Counted from the stretch's first letter, positions 43,960-55,604 are shown. The stretch is DNA of 64,000 nt from Lucinisca nassula (GCA_963580285.1 OY757015.1:144892082-144956081); one strand, 5' to 3'. Notes: a model not told the origin generated them from the letters alone. Made by a program: numbers and translations.

Positions 43960-45083
43960 ATGAGATGCTGTGTGTTGGGAGCATTATTGCTTATGTGGCA
44001 AATGAGCGGGGAGAACCCGATTGCTAAGCGTAGAAAGTGTCGTGGGCTCCGTGAAACTTTGTCAACAGACAATATGGCGGCGTCGGGTCAGGGTGCCAGT
44101 AAAGAAACAAAAGACTTACCTTCCACAGGGAAGCCGGCTGGTGCTCCTTCGTTTCCAACAGGCCCCTCGATATTTGGTGCACCTACATATTTTCCGACGA
44201 CAACTAATCCATGGCAGAATGATCAAAACAGCAAGCTTGATTATATCCTTGAGAAACTGACAAAAATCGAAACAAACCAGAACACGTTTTTGATTGGGGT
44301 TGGTGGTATAGAGAATAAGTTAACAGAGACAAATCAGAAGGTGGTTCAAATTGAAAACAGCCAGTCACATCTCAGTGATCAGTACGATGGCATAAATTCC
44401 ACGGCAAAGTCACAAAAGGTTGACATAAAAAGTTACAGGGGGACGTCAAAAAATTGACCTATGAAAACAATTCGCTGAAAAAAAGAGAATCAGAAAATTA
44501 GAGATGACGTTACTGACTTAAGATGTCGATCAATGAATAAGAATTTGCTGTTTTTCGGGATTCCTGAAAGTGTCAGTCAGCCGGTTGAAGTGGGTGAGAT
44601 GGGTGGCGCCATGGGCGGTGCCACTCCCATGACTGGGCTTACAGCGATGGAGGGTACCGAGGATGCAAGCAAATCAAGTCTTCCGGGGTCTTCTGTGTAT
44701 GCTAAGGTCGTCCAGACGGGCGAGAGTTGCGCTGAGAAGGTATTCGAGTTCTGTGAGAAGGTCCTGAAGATTGAAAACCCGAAATCCAAATTCTGATTTA
44801 TGTCGCTCACAGGATTGGAGGCTGGTCTCCAGGGAAAATTCGACCGATTGTGGTTAGGTTTATTTACGCGGAACATAAAGCTCTGATTAAATCAGCTCTC
44901 GGCAATGTAAATCTCAAGGACCCACCATATAATGGTGCTTACAAAGTTAATGACCAGTTTCCACTGGAATTTATTGCTTGTAGAAAAGTACTTATTCCCA
45001 AGCTTATCAGTGAACGTAGCAAAGGCAACACTGCTACATTAGTCCGCGATAAGTTGTACATTAACAAGAAGCTAGTCGAATAG
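43960..45083 (+). pseudogene. LINE D ORF1 (RNA-binding protein), frameshifted
   Basis: The first frame (43960-44457) may start at MSGENPIAKRRKCRG (44005). It has a Pro/Thr-rich stretch and a heptad-like region (LDYILEKLTKIETN, IENKLTETNQKVVQIEN) expected to form a coiled coil. After a frameshift, NKNLLFFGIPES (about 44540) resembles the RRM RNP2 strand of L1-type ORF1 proteins. Another shift leads to RPIVVRFIYAEHKALIKSA and RDKLYINKKLVE, ending at TAG (45081), which resembles the ORF1 C-terminal domain. The protein would coat LINE RNA. At least two frameshifts inactivate it. Confidence 0.65.
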
Positions 45084-45104
45084 GACAGTGGAGAAGGGTG
45101 TGGC

Positions 45105-46627
45105 GTTTCGATTATTTCTTGGAATGTCAGTGGACTAACATCTTGTCTCAGAGATGCTGATTTTTTGAATTTGTAATTGAATTCGATTTGATTTTTTGTT
45201 GTGAAACCTGGCAAAGAAGTAACGATGTGTTCGACATAGACAATTACCATTGTATACCTGTTCCAAGACCCGAGAGCCTTGCTATTCGAAGTAAAGAGAA
45301 AAGAGGGCATGGTGGAATTTGTCTTTTTGTTAGAGATCAAACTGTTGAAGGTCTTGAAATTTTAGAAAAAATCTCAGAAGGTTTTCTATGGGTAAAACTC
45401 AAAAGCGACTTTTTCCAAATGCAGTCTGACTTATTCGTCTGCTTTTGTTACATACCAACAAAGGACTCGGTTTATTTTAAAAATGTTGAAATTGATATGT
45501 TTGACCTGCTAGAGAGAGGCATACTTCACTATTCTGAATACGGTAAAGTGGCAATAATAGGTGACATGAATTCTAGATCTGGCTTGCTGTCTGACGAGCC
45601 CATAAACTGTGAAGGTATTGATAGATTTATAGACGCTTTAAATGGTGCTGAACTGTATGAAACACAGAGTAATGATGTTGGCAGGAGGTTTTCTTGTGAC
45701 ACTAAGTAGAAGTAAAACAAAGGTCAGGAATCGATACAATTAACTTACTCCACCCATCAAAGACATCAAAGGGAAAGAAACACAAACATGAAGCGACCAG
45801 ACCATAATGGAAACCTAAACAAAGGAAGGCCATAAGGACAGTTACTTTCCCACAAAATGGCCAAATGGCCATCCAAAATAAAAAGACACACGTGATACAC
45901 ACAGTAAGTAACAAACAACACCATAAATAAACCGTCACAGGCGAACCGCCTTGGAACGGTCAGTGGAAAGAATTCCACTGGGGGGGGGGGGGGGCTTAAA
46001 TCGATTTTACATGGCCATAATCCTCGCCCTTACCTCTATCGCGGTATACACTAATTTTGTTTAGTCCGCATGAAGGCTTCCTAACTCATCGATGTAACAT
46101 CACAAATAAAAAAACTACAGAGCTGAAACAAGGTTGAGGACTCGACAGCATACAACAACAGAATTGCTGGAGCAAAAGAAAACCAACAGTTAGACTCTGA
46201 GGGATTCCTCAGGTTTAACACTATTAAGTATTTGTAAGGAAGCTGGCTTACGATTAGTTAATGGTCGACTTGGCCTTGATAAAGGGCAGGGAAACTTCAC
46301 TTTTCAGAGTGCCTTGAGAAAAAGTGTCATAGACTATATTTACTCCCACCAGATATGTTTTGTGATGTTATGCAATTTATTGTACATGAGTTATCCACAT
46401 TTTCTGATCACGCGTCTATTCACATTACGCTAAAAGCCGATACACCTGCTCCGGTCGAAAAAGAAAATTGTACAATTCACAAGTTAACATGGGATCAAAG
46501 TAAATTAGATAGTTTTAAAAATGTACTTTCTGGTAATTTAATTGACTTAAATTTGTTGGTTGACAGGGTCGTAAATGATGACTTAAATTTGGACGATTGG
46601 GTTGAAACTTTTGGCACTATACTGTAG
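45105..46627 (+). pseudogene. LINE D ORF2, endonuclease domain, split by repeat X
   Basis: ISWNVSGLTS (about 45110) is the APE N-terminal motif. It is followed after a shift by FCCETWQRS, HGGICLFVRD and IIGDMNSRSG (about 45565). Repeat X interrupts at 45707. The domain resumes at about 46206 with LTLLSICKEAGLRLVNGRLG and ends with ELSTFSDHASIHITL, where SDH is the catalytic Asp-His. Together these are the complete order of the endonuclease. Confidence 0.8.
45707..46203 (-). mobile_element. Repeat X copy 6, in LINE D endonuclease
   Basis: Minus-strand copy with a 16-base G run near 45980. Removing it rejoins the LINE D text at GACACTAA/GGATTCC with little or no target duplication visible. Confidence 0.8.
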
Positions 46628-46869
46628 AATAGCACTTACCAGGTTTTGGGACAAAAGATAACGGTAAAAAGTGGCCAGTCTAGGTCATCGCGTAAATACA
46701 CAAGTCCATGGTTTAATAATGACTGTGAAATCGCTCGATCGGGACTTAAGCGAGCCAACAAAGCCTTTCGTAAACATAAAACACAGACTTTACATGAAGT
46801 GTTGATACAAAAGCGTAAATCATACAGTAAAATTAAACGTCGTGCTCAGGCTGTTTACAACATATGGAA
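46628..46869 (+). pseudogene. LINE D ORF2, linker after the endonuclease
   Basis: SSRKYTSPWFNNDCEIARSG then KSYSKIKRRAQAVYN is the basic PWF-N-type linker that precedes RT in many LINEs. It is cut at about 46870 by the mosaic insertion. Confidence 0.7.
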
Positions 46870-47069
46870 CTTTGAAGGTCCACTGAGATCAAGGGGCATA
46901 ATCCAATTTTCTCTCCTGATTGCTAATCCTCACGAATTACCTTGCTTTATTGACCAGCGGAGTTTACCGATTATCTTTCACGAAAGAGAGGATAAATACG
47001 AAGGTTACCTGTTTATTTGCGCATCACCTGGACGCTGCTTTATCAATAAAAAAGCAATGTCTCCAAAAT

Positions 47070-47215
47070 GACCTATATAGTGTAGACGGACATGTATAAC
47101 AAACTAAAGTATGCAGGTCGGACCTCCATGCTCATGAACCCTATTTGGTTTCATTAGGCGGCAGGGCTTGAGATTTCATTTCAATGTCGGGTAAAAGTTC
47201 CACAACATGATCTGA
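47070..47215 (+). mobile_element. SINE A, rearranged copy
   Basis: The 3' portion (GCAATGTCTCCAAAATGACC) comes before the middle portion (CCTATTTGGTTTCATTAGGC), the reverse of the normal order. It is either two fragments or a break-and-swap. Confidence 0.6.
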
Positions 47216-47305
47216 GATGCTACATGCATCAGATACACTAAAATTTACCATAAAATGGCAACTGCATTAAAAATCTAATTCCATATATATACTACCCCCT
47301 TTTTT

Positions 47306-47605
47306 AACCCCCTGCCCAGAGGGGCTTGAAGAAATATATGGGCTGCATGATGCTTCAACGCAGAGCTGATTCCGGCCCGCACACTAGTACTGGTAAACCG
47401 TTTAGAGGATCTAAGCCTGTCCAGGAACCGCGGTGCGAGGCGAACCATCCATGCTAATAACCCTTTTGATTTCATTGGGCGACAGGGCTTGAGATGTCAT
47501 TCCATCTCAATGTCGGGTAAAAGTCCCACAAAATTGGAAGCAACGTCTCCAAAATGACCTTTACAGTGTCGACGGGGACGTTAAACCTCAAATCAAACAA
47601 ACAAA
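47306..47605 (+). mobile_element. SINE A copy 7
   Basis: Nearly full length, CCCCTGCCCAGAGGGGCTTG to the CAAA tail. It shares ACACTAGTACTGG and AGGAACCGCGG with copies 23812 and 48199, a distinct subfamily. Confidence 0.85.
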
Positions 47606-48021
47606 TACTACCCCTTTTACATGAAATTGATACTTTCTTCCTGATAGTTTTTCCTGATACTTTTTTCCTGATACTTTTTTCCTGATACTTTATTTCCTAC
47701 ATTCGTTTGACCAGACACTATTACTCAAAACATTTATATGTTCTTGTGTATTTGAATATTGCCATACAATTGGGAAGGATATACCTTCACAAACAGTGAA
47801 CATACAGTGAAGACCCATTTCAGACGTATCGACGTCTGGCCTGGACCTACCTTCTTTGCCACTCATCTAAGACCAACGTGTAGTAAAACAGACCGTTTTG
47901 TCTCTTGTGTTGGGTAGAATGGTGGGTCTCAACCCTTGCCCCGAGGTGAAAAAACGTTTTGTGATCAACTCATTTAAGTATGAATTTTGTCCTGCTCACA
48001 ACTTTTAAAATGCCAACATTT

Positions 48022-48080
48022 TTGTTGGCGTTGTTTTTAACCATAAAACTGGCGTTTCTAACGAGTACCCACAACCTATG
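48022..48080. repeat. 65-bp hairpin in the LINE D mosaic
   Basis: TTTGTTGGCGTTGTTTTTAA...TTCTAACGAGTACCCACAAC-type ending in CCTATG; the left arm is diverged. The downstream text (AGCAGAAATAAAAAAAATAA, TCTCTATATAAAGAGGGGTT) also resembles the F3 interior. Confidence 0.55.
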
Positions 48081-48198
48081 TATTGGAGCAGAAATAAAAA
48101 AAATAACGTTTACCCATCACCAATTTTCTCTATATAAAGAGGGGTTCAGTGGGGTGATGATTACACGTACTTGTTTACCTGATGTGGACACTCATTAG

Positions 48199-48428
48199 AG
48201 CACACTAGTACTGGTAAACCGCTTAGAGGATCTAAGCCTGCCCAGGAACCGCGGTGCGAGGCGGACCGACAATGCTAATAAACCCTATTGGTTTCATTGG
48301 GCGACAAAGCTTGAGATGTCATTTCATATCAATGTCGGGTAAAAGTCCCACAAAATTGGAAGCAACGTCTCCAAAATGACCTTTACAGTTTTGACGGGGA
48401 CGTTAAACCTCAAATCAGTCAAACAAAC
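48199..48428 (+). mobile_element. SINE A copy 8, 5' truncated
   Basis: Begins GCACACTAGTACTGGTAAAC and runs to the tail. The first ~75 bp are missing, as expected for a 5'-truncated retroposon. Confidence 0.8.
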
Positions 48429-48681
48429 ACTCATTAGAAGCGCTTAAATAATACAAATATTGTGAGTACTCTTTATAAGTGTCATTTTTATAAAGATGTT
48501 GTGGCTATTCACTAGAAGCGCTTTTTACTAAAAGTGTTATGGGTACCATTACTCATAGTATGGATAGATAAAGCAACAGGTTCAATATGACCAAAATAGT
48601 GTTGACCGAGCCATTACGCTGCTGATCCCAGAAGTTTATGGCTTAAACCTTCCAACCTTGTAGACTGGTTCATATACCTAT

Positions 48682-48743
48682 GCAAACAGTGTAGATCCAG
48701 ATGAGGCTCAAATGCACCGTCTCATCAGGGTCAACACGGTTTG
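48682..48743. repeat. Hairpin G, diverged copy
   Basis: GCAAACAGTGTAGATCCAGA pairs with TCAGGGTCAACACGGTTTGC; the loop side is AATGCACC. Confidence 0.55.
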
Positions 48744-49379
48744 CCAGTAAGCGAATTATACTCAGAGAAATATATCTGAACAAGCAGCCCATCATAATGT
48801 CCAATGTGCTCTTGATCTGAAACATTATTTAAAGACAGGATTTTCATGCCGGGGGGTCTGGTTCCCAGCTTAAACATATACAGGTAACCAGCAAATAAAA
48901 GTAAGTGTGGCTTGGTCTTGTATAGGCTACCTATAGGGGCCATTAAACTGATAAGGATTATAGGATATAATTGACTGTAATAATCAGCTGCTGTCCATAT
49001 ATTTATCAAACAAATACATTAAAAAAGTGACATAAATTATGCTTCATAAACAAAGATTTATTTATTTATTAACACTTAAATAGGAAAAAAAATCTAGTTT
49101 TGTGTAGTAGAAAATAAAATAGCAAACTTGACTGAAATCAGAAAACGATTTTATCTGAATGTCAATTTAGGTTTGGAGGAAATATAATGTGTGTTTTCAT
49201 ATTTTTCTCTGTACACAATAACCTCTCTGTAACATGATTCACTGTAAAAAGATTATGGGATATAACACAGTTCTAACACATATCCAAAAAATCGTTAGAA
49301 CCGCCTCATTGAACATTTGTATGTGTAAAATGCTGGTCCTAGTACTCATTAACAATAGACCTAGTACCAACACTCTATC
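48744..49379. other. Non-coding within the mosaic
   Basis: AT-rich. Around 49285-49375 a degenerate 65-bp-hairpin-like stretch (TCGTTAGAACCGCCTCATTG) is present. Confidence 0.35.
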
Positions 49380-49672
49380 GGCCCCCGCCAATCAGGGCTT
49401 GTAGAAATAAATGGACTGCATGATGCTTGCACGCAGTGCTGAAACCGACCCGCACACGAGTACTGGTAAACAGCTTAGAGGATCTAAGCCTGCTCAGGCA
49501 AAGCAGTGCGAGTCGATGCTTATAAACCCTATTAGTTTCATTGGGCGACATGTTTCATTGAGATGTCATTTCATCTCAGTGTCGGGTAAAAGTCCCACGA
49601 TATTGGAAGCAACATCTCCAAAATGATCTTTACATTGTTGACGGGGACGTGAAACATCAAATCAAACAAACA
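49380..49672 (+). mobile_element. SINE A copy 9
   Basis: Full length with a small deletion after GTGCGAGTCG. The flanks ACACTCTAT(C/A)G are repeated on both sides (49370 and 49678), a target duplication of about 9 bp. Confidence 0.8.
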
Positions 49673-49729
49673 AACCAACACTCTATAGTATATTGTGGGG
49701 GGGGGGGGCTTGTTTGAATTGCCTCATTG

Positions 49730-49794
49730 TATATTGTGGGTGCTCAATAGAACTGCCTGATTAAGACCATTCTAACGAGCACCCAAAATCTATA
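49730..49794. repeat. 65-bp hairpin, near-perfect copy
   Basis: ATATTGTGGGTGCTCAATAG and TTCTAACGAGCACCCAAAAT pair over about 25 bp. Confidence 0.65.
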
Positions 49795-50155
49795 TTTTAT
49801 TTAAAAAAATCTAAACTGAGATTAGAATGAGATAAGCCTGGACATCTGTTTTATTCATTCAGCCATTCCATCATTTGATTAGCTGTGTCAATTTTATTTA
49901 ATTTAATTTATTTTACTAAGACTGCCTGTGTATAATTCATTTTACTTTGTCAACAAAAGGTATAGCAAATTTTTGTCCAAAAAATATGAAAATAATATCA
50001 GCATATTCGTGAATAAATGAAGTTTCGAAATTTTCCAGCAAAAAAAAAATGTAATTATTTACAAATTTATTTTATGAAATAAAAACTAAAGTGTCGTTAT
50101 ATATTTTTTTGCATTTCACCGCCAATATTATTACAGGTAAATCGGATACGGCGGT

Positions 50156-52790
50156 CGCCCAAAGTTGGATACGAACAAAATGAGCGAGAGCGATTACACA
50201 ACTTAGCTTCTGCAGGACTTTTACGAGCATTTCAAAGAAATATACTCTGAAAGAAGCCATTATAGCTTAGACCAAGTGGATAAATTTATTGAAAATAATT
50301 TTTGGCAAAACAATGAGGGCAGTGTGAACAGCGAGCAGAATTCTCAATCATAACCTTTAGATTTACCTATTTCTCGTGATGAAGTAAAAAATACTTTTTC
50401 AAAACATAAAAGAAATTAAAGCCCGGTGTTGGACTTACTACCACCAGAGTTGTTCATTTATTCGGCTGATTTGCTTTGTGACCCAGTTTGTACATTATTT
50501 AATTATATATTTACAAGTAATAATTACCCGCTAAGCTGGACTAAAATGTTATAGTACCCATCCCCAAAAAAGGTGACTCGTCGGATGTCAAAAATTACAG
50601 GGGAATTACTCTTACAAGTATTTTTTTCTAAACTATATTCTCACATATTAGATCACAGACTCCATCGGAGTCTAACTGTTGGCTTTCATTTCAGTGGTTT
50701 TTTTGCTGTCGAGTCCTCACCGTTGTCTCACCTCTGTGGTTCTTTGATTATTTGTGTTCACGGAGATGTTGCACTGATGAGTTAGGAGGCCTTCATGCGG
50801 ACTGAACAAATTATTTGTCTAAATCGCGACGGAAGTGAGGATTGTGGCCACGTAAAATCGATTTATGTCCCCCCCCCCCCCCCCCCAGTGGAATTCTTTC
50901 CACTGACCGTTCCAAGGCGGTTCTTCTGTGGCGGTTTATTTATGTTGTTGTTTGTTACTACTCACTGTGTGTATCACTTGTGTCTTTTTATTTTGGATGG
51001 CCATTTGGCCATTTTGTGGGAAAGTAACTGTCCTTATGGCCATCCTTTGTTTAGGTTTCCATTATGGTCTGGTCGTTTCATGTTTGTGTTTCTTTCCCTT
51101 TGGTGTCTTTGATGGGCGGAGTAAGTTAATTGTATCGATTCCTGATCTTTGTTTTACTTCTACTTCGATTATGGGCAGAAAAAAATCATATCATTAATGA
51201 AACTCAGTTTGGTTTTAGAGAAAATAAAAGCACTATTGATTGTTTATTTATTTTACAGTATATAGTAAATAGGCAGCTAAATAAGAAAAAAAAAGCTATA
51301 CTGCGTGTTTGTTGACTTTAAAAAAAAGCATTTGACCTTGTTTATAGAAACGGTGTATGGTTTAAACTTTGTGCGGCTGGGGAATCATTAAAATAGTAAA
51401 AGCAATTAAAGCAATTTTTTACTCCGTTAAGGTGTGTGTTCGTTCACTGGGAAAGATGCCAGAATGTTTTTAAAGCTTAGCTGGGGTAAAGCAAGGGTAG
51501 CCCTTGTCTCCTCTTTTATTCACCGTATTCTTGAATGATTTAGCCGAAGAACTAGATGTTGACATTAATTATTTTGACAGCGATAACAACGACATTATTG
51601 ACCAGTTTCAGAAATTCATTCTCTTATTTGCTGATGACACTCTGTTATTAGCTGAATCACGATCCGAACTACAAGTGTTGCTGAACAAACTATGTGCCTA
51701 TTGCAAGACATGGAATTTGACTGTCAATACTAGTAAAACCAAGGTTATGCTCTTTAAATGTTGCAACAGACCTGCACAGTTTGATATATATTATGATGAG
51801 ACAGTATTAGAAGTTGTAAATACTTTTATTTATCTGGATGTTAACGTTTCGTGCAATGGAATGTTTTACCAAGCACAGAAGCACTTGTCAGAACAAGCAT
51901 CAAAAGCTTTGTTTTCTTTGAGAAAACTTTTCGACAAAAACGTATTGTCTGTAGAAGATAAATTAAAGCTTTTTGACTCATTGGTGCAACCAATTTTAAT
52001 GCACAAGGCTGATGATATAGAAAAGATACATATTATTTTTTTAAAAGGTGTCCTAGGCGTCCGACGACAAACAAGTAACATAGCTGTTAACGGAGAATTT
52101 GGAAGAGTCTCATTATATGTCTTAAGAAACATTCACATATTAAAATATTGGCATAAGATTTTATCATCACAAGGGTCTCTAATTTTTGACGTCTATATTC
52201 AACAATACAATGATTTGAGGCACAATATAAATGAAAATAATTGGGCCTTTCAAGTTAAAACACTTTTAAATGAACTTGGGTTTACGTATTTATGGAACAA
52301 CCAAAGCGTTACAAAATTACAGCTAGAAATGGTTATTCAAAGCTTGTATGACCAGTATTATCAAAGTTGGTATACCGATGTAAATTCCTCTAACAAATTA
52401 GAAACGTTTCAATGCCTAAATAAAGTGTTCGGCTTTGAAAAATACTTATCCTGTATTGACGTTGATAAACACCGAATTGCACTTAGTAGATTTAGATGCT
52501 CAGCACATAAGTTATTAATTGAAGAGGGGAGATATAGAAACAGGGATAGAAATCTTCGTATTTGCCAGTTTTGTAGCTTAAATATGATTGAGAATGAATG
52601 CCATTTCCTTTTAGTCTGTCCTGCATAAAGGGATTTGAGGACCCTGATCTTGCCGAGATATTATTGTAGATGATCATCGGTAAGTAAGTTTAGAAAATTA
52701 TTAAACGATATGCAGTCTGGAACACTAAAAAAGTAGGACAGTTTCTATTTCTAGCTAACGAAAAGCGCAGTAGATATAGAGGATCTTACA
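50156..52790 (+). pseudogene. LINE D ORF2, reverse transcriptase to C-terminus
   Basis: Resumes with LDTNKMSESDYTT, DFYEHFKEIYSE and ISRDEVKNTF. RT follows: VPIPKKGDSSDVKNYRGITL (about 50558), a break by repeat X at 50662-51165, then NETQFGFRENKSTIDCLF, DFKKAFDLVYR, GVKQGSPLSPLLFTVFLNDL (about 51483) and FADDTLLLAES (about 51629), where the two Asp are catalytic. The long C-terminus (open from 51504 to 52628) ends in ICQFCSLNMIENECHFLLVCP, a C-x2-C...H-x4-C finger-like motif. After a shift it continues to KRSRYRGSY before the palindromic MITE. Several stops and shifts make it inactive. Confidence 0.85.
50662..51165 (+). mobile_element. Repeat X copy 7, in LINE D RT
   Basis: Plus-strand copy with a C run near 50871-50886. 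Its ends are CATCGGAGTCTAAC and TTTTACTTCTACTT. The LINE text rejoins between HRL and LWAEKNHI. Confidence 0.8.
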
Positions 52791-53150
52791 TGAGTGATCA
52801 TGTATTATTGAATTTATTAAACGAGTTGAGGAAAAGGGATAAAATGCGAGGCTTTGCCGAGCATTTTATCCCTTTTCCTCAACGAGTTTAATAAATTCAA
52901 TAATACATGAGCACGAATGCAAGATTCTATTTATCATATGACATTTAAAACGCATTTTATTCACGATTGTTTACAAAAATGTCAACATTCCACCATTAAA
53001 AAACGCGACGTCGTTAAGGACGTCATACATGTAACGTTACGGGACGTATCTACCTAATTTGCATATTTAATCCACTAGTGGATTATCGAAAATATTACAT
53101 GGCGTTATTACACTCTCAGACGCGACGTCATGTGATAAATACTATATAAC
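52785..53150. mobile_element. Palindromic MITE at the end of LINE D ORF2
   Basis: Arms about 52798-52848 and 52862-52910 are an almost perfect inverse pair (CATGTATTATTGAATTTATT, GAGTTGAGGAAAAGGGATAA), with loop GAGGCTTTGCCGA. Further right, TTTATCATATGAC and GTCATGTGATAAA form an outer inverted pair, with GCGACGTC repeated near 53007 and 53139. Confidence 0.65.
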
Positions 53151-53631
53151 CATTCCAGGTACATGTGTACATGTATATATATGTTTTCTGTTTTCAGAAT
53201 TATGTGATAATTAGTGTTTGTGAGTTTGTATAACAATTTCATATATATTTGTTATGCTCTTCTCAGACCGCCATTACCTTGTACTTTAGGACAAGAAACA
53301 TTGTTTGTTTGTGTCCAATAAAATATTTGACCTTGACCTTGGTTACTTGTTTTTCCAATATTGACAATGTGCAATGCAAATATGGTGAATATTTGATTAT
53401 ATCTAGCATGCTTTTATGCTTTTGTAAAAAAAACAAAAGCAAAAAAAAAAAAAAAAAACAATAAACCTGAAAGCGTGCCTGAGTAGGTGTGGATAATCTA
53501 TTTATCTTAGGTGTTGATAAGACACTGTCGGTCTTTTAATTAGGTGTGAAGGAGGTGTAAATGGTCGAACTAACGCACGCCAGCTTGGTCGAATTAACGC
53601 ACGTCAGAAAAAAAAAGATAAGTAAGATATT

Positions 53632-54846
53632 GGGAAAGTATAAAACCCGGGAGTAACTGTCGGGAGCCGGGAGTAAAATCCGGGAGTAAATTTTGACAAT
53701 CGAATAAAGGTACTAAACATTCACATATCTGAATGAAATTTGGACCAAAAGTAGAATATAGACTTTTCTTTAAAAGGCATAAAAGTTTTTACATTATTGT
53801 GCAGTACTTTTCAAGATATGACCGAAATATACGACCATGTCGTAAAATTTTCGCCCGGCAGTAACTTTTGCGGTTTTGACGATGTCAAGCATTTTGCAAT
53901 ATATGTTCAGTCTGGGGTTTCTACAAGAATTACTTTATGTATTATCAATTAAAAACATATCAGAGATTAGAAAAATGCAAAAATAAAGATATTTAATCGC
54001 TCCGTCTAGTAAATAATTGACCCGGGAGTTGGCCAGGAGTAATTTCTGGGTTGAAATTGGCGTTTATTTGCCTTATTCTCGGCCTTATCGCGTATATAAT
54101 ACATTGTATTTCTTAAACGTTTGTCAGAAGTAAAGCTGAGATTCAGCATGAAGTTAATGTATTTATTTGTCATATCGGGACTCGACATACATCCAAACCC
54201 CCACCCAACTCACACCCTTATCCTGCCCCTATGATTTAAGAGGTGTTTGATTATGTGACCCGGGAACATTTATATTTGGCGCTATTTGTTTTGTGACAGT
54301 ATAATGTAGAAAAGACCCCGCAGTCTGATCAGTGCCTTTGCTATTAGCTGTCAGGGTTGTACGACTACGTTTAAGAAATACAGTGTATGTGACATAGGCA
54401 ATAACGCAAATAAACGCCGATTTCAACCCAGAAATTACTTCCGGCCTACTCCCGGTTTAATTACTTACTTCACGGAGCGATGAAATAACTTTATTTTTGC
54501 ATTTTTCTAATTTTTGATATGTTTTTAATTGATAATACATAAACCAATTCTTATAGCAATCCCAGATTGAACAAGTTTTGCAAAATGCTTGACATCGTCA
54601 ATACCGCAAAAGCTACTCCCGGGCGAAAATTTTGAAACAGGGTCATATATTTCGGTTCATATCTTGAAAAGTACTCAATTATAAATATAAAACTTATATG
54701 CATTTTAAATAAGAGTCTTTATTCTACTTTTGATCCAAATTTCATCCAGATCTGTGATTGTTTAATACCTTTATTCGGTTGTCAAAATATACTCCCGGAT
54801 TTTACTCCCGGCTCCCGGCCGTTACTCCCGGGTTTTATACTTTCCC
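53632..54846. mobile_element. Foldback element F4 (CTCCCGG ends, ~490-bp arms)
   Basis: The ends are identical inverse copies (GGGAAAGTATAAAACCCGGG and its complement). The arms extend to about 54123 on the left and back to about 54363 on the right, so roughly 490 bp pair, leaving a ~240-bp centre. CCGGGAGTAA is iterated four times near each end and again deeper in the arms (cccgggagttggccaggagtaa). A target duplication is not clear because the site is A-rich. No coding capacity. Confidence 0.85.
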
Positions 54847-54986
54847 TAATCAAATAAACAAAAACAAAGAAATATAGAAATGAAGTTGAGATTAAGAAAA
54901 AAGAAAGAAAAAAAACGCAATATGGATATAGGCATTTCAGATGTGATTTTGGGATGTGTTTCTTATTTCTTCTTTTAACACAGATA

Positions 54987-55053
54987 CACAGACTGTGGGT
55001 GTTCGCTAGGAAAACCCAAATGAGAAGGATCTAGTGAGCACCCACAATCTATG
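54987..55053. repeat. 65-bp hairpin, full variant in F3 copy 2
   Basis: CACAGACTGTGGGTGTTCGC pairs with TAGTGAGCACCCACAATCTA. It is orthologous to 40953-41020. Confidence 0.65.
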
Positions 55054-55261
55054 ATCAACAGCAGAAATGAGAAAAAAAATGCATATCCCACAAATGGTTT
55101 CTAAGGGGTGACAAACGTACCAACGAGAAATAAAAAAAAAAACAATCACGTTATCAAGTGTATGAAATGAAAACTCTGGAAAACCAAATTTTTGTAGAGA
55201 AAAGTGGGGTTTACAAGAATATAAGTTTGATTAATCTAGTCTGAAATTATCTAAAGCAATT

Positions 55262-55604
55262 CTTTCTTTTCTTTCTTTCTATATATACTGCCATACGCCC
55301 TCGCGGACATTCTAGGCAGGTGTATATTACATACACTCCAGTTTTGCAGGATGAAAGCCTACACAGTAATCATGTAATTATGGTAGGTTTCTTTAACCTG
55401 CACAGGGGATAGTTCTCCCTGCACAGGGTGCCTCCAGTTAACGTCCCAATCCGAAGGACGGTGCACTTAATGACATTCATCCCTGCAAATGATGTCAATG
55501 GAGCGTGTTCGGACACCGAAATTTTATCGCCGCTGCCGGGGATCGATCCCGGGACCTCTAGCATCAGAGGCAAGTGCACTAACCACTGAGCTATCACGCT
55601 CCCA
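55262..55604 (-). mobile_element. SINE B copy 4 (minus), in F3 copy 2
   Basis: TTTC tail at 55262-55280, LINE-like tail partly altered, complete tRNA head with GGGATCGATCCCCGG-type B-box and GATAGCTCAGTGGTTAGTGC on the complement. F3 copy 1 shows the empty site (AAAGCAATTCTGTATC). Confidence 0.85.

Larger units (their letters stand above)
46870..50155. mobile_element. Mosaic insertion in LINE D (SINE A copies and hairpins)
   Basis: About 3.3 kb without LINE D sequence. It contains two or three SINE A copies plus a rearranged one, 65-bp hairpins (48022-48080, 49730-49794), hairpin G (48682-48743) and TTTTCCTGATAC minirepeats near 47640-47690. The content resembles the interiors of F1 and F3, so it may be a fifth foldback-type element, but I could not define matching iterated ends. 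Confidence 0.45.
43853..53458 (+). mobile_element. LINE D, two-ORF element with poly(A) tail, heavily interrupted
   Basis: Starts near TTTCAAGGTAATGGCGGCTT and ends in an A run (about 53437-53458) followed by F3 sequence. It has a full layout: ORF1 with coiled-coil/RRM-like parts, ORF2 with APE endonuclease and RT, 3' UTR with AATAAA near 53318, poly(A). Inserted into it are repeat X (45707-46203 and 50662-51165), a SINE A-rich mosaic (about 46870-50155) and a palindromic MITE (about 52785-53150). Once these are removed, about 5 kb remain. The poly(A) tail and ORF1 type suggest an L1/Tx1-like affinity, which is inference. Confidence 0.8.

Noticed and set aside
44005..45083. LINE D ORF1 as a host coiled-coil gene
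   Set aside because: Its position directly before an endonuclease-RT ORF, its RRM-like and C-terminal motifs and its poly(A)-tailed unit identify it as retrotransposon ORF1.
54229..54426. 65-codon minus frame in F4
   Set aside because: It lies across the central spacer and inner arm of a foldback element, with no conservation evidence.
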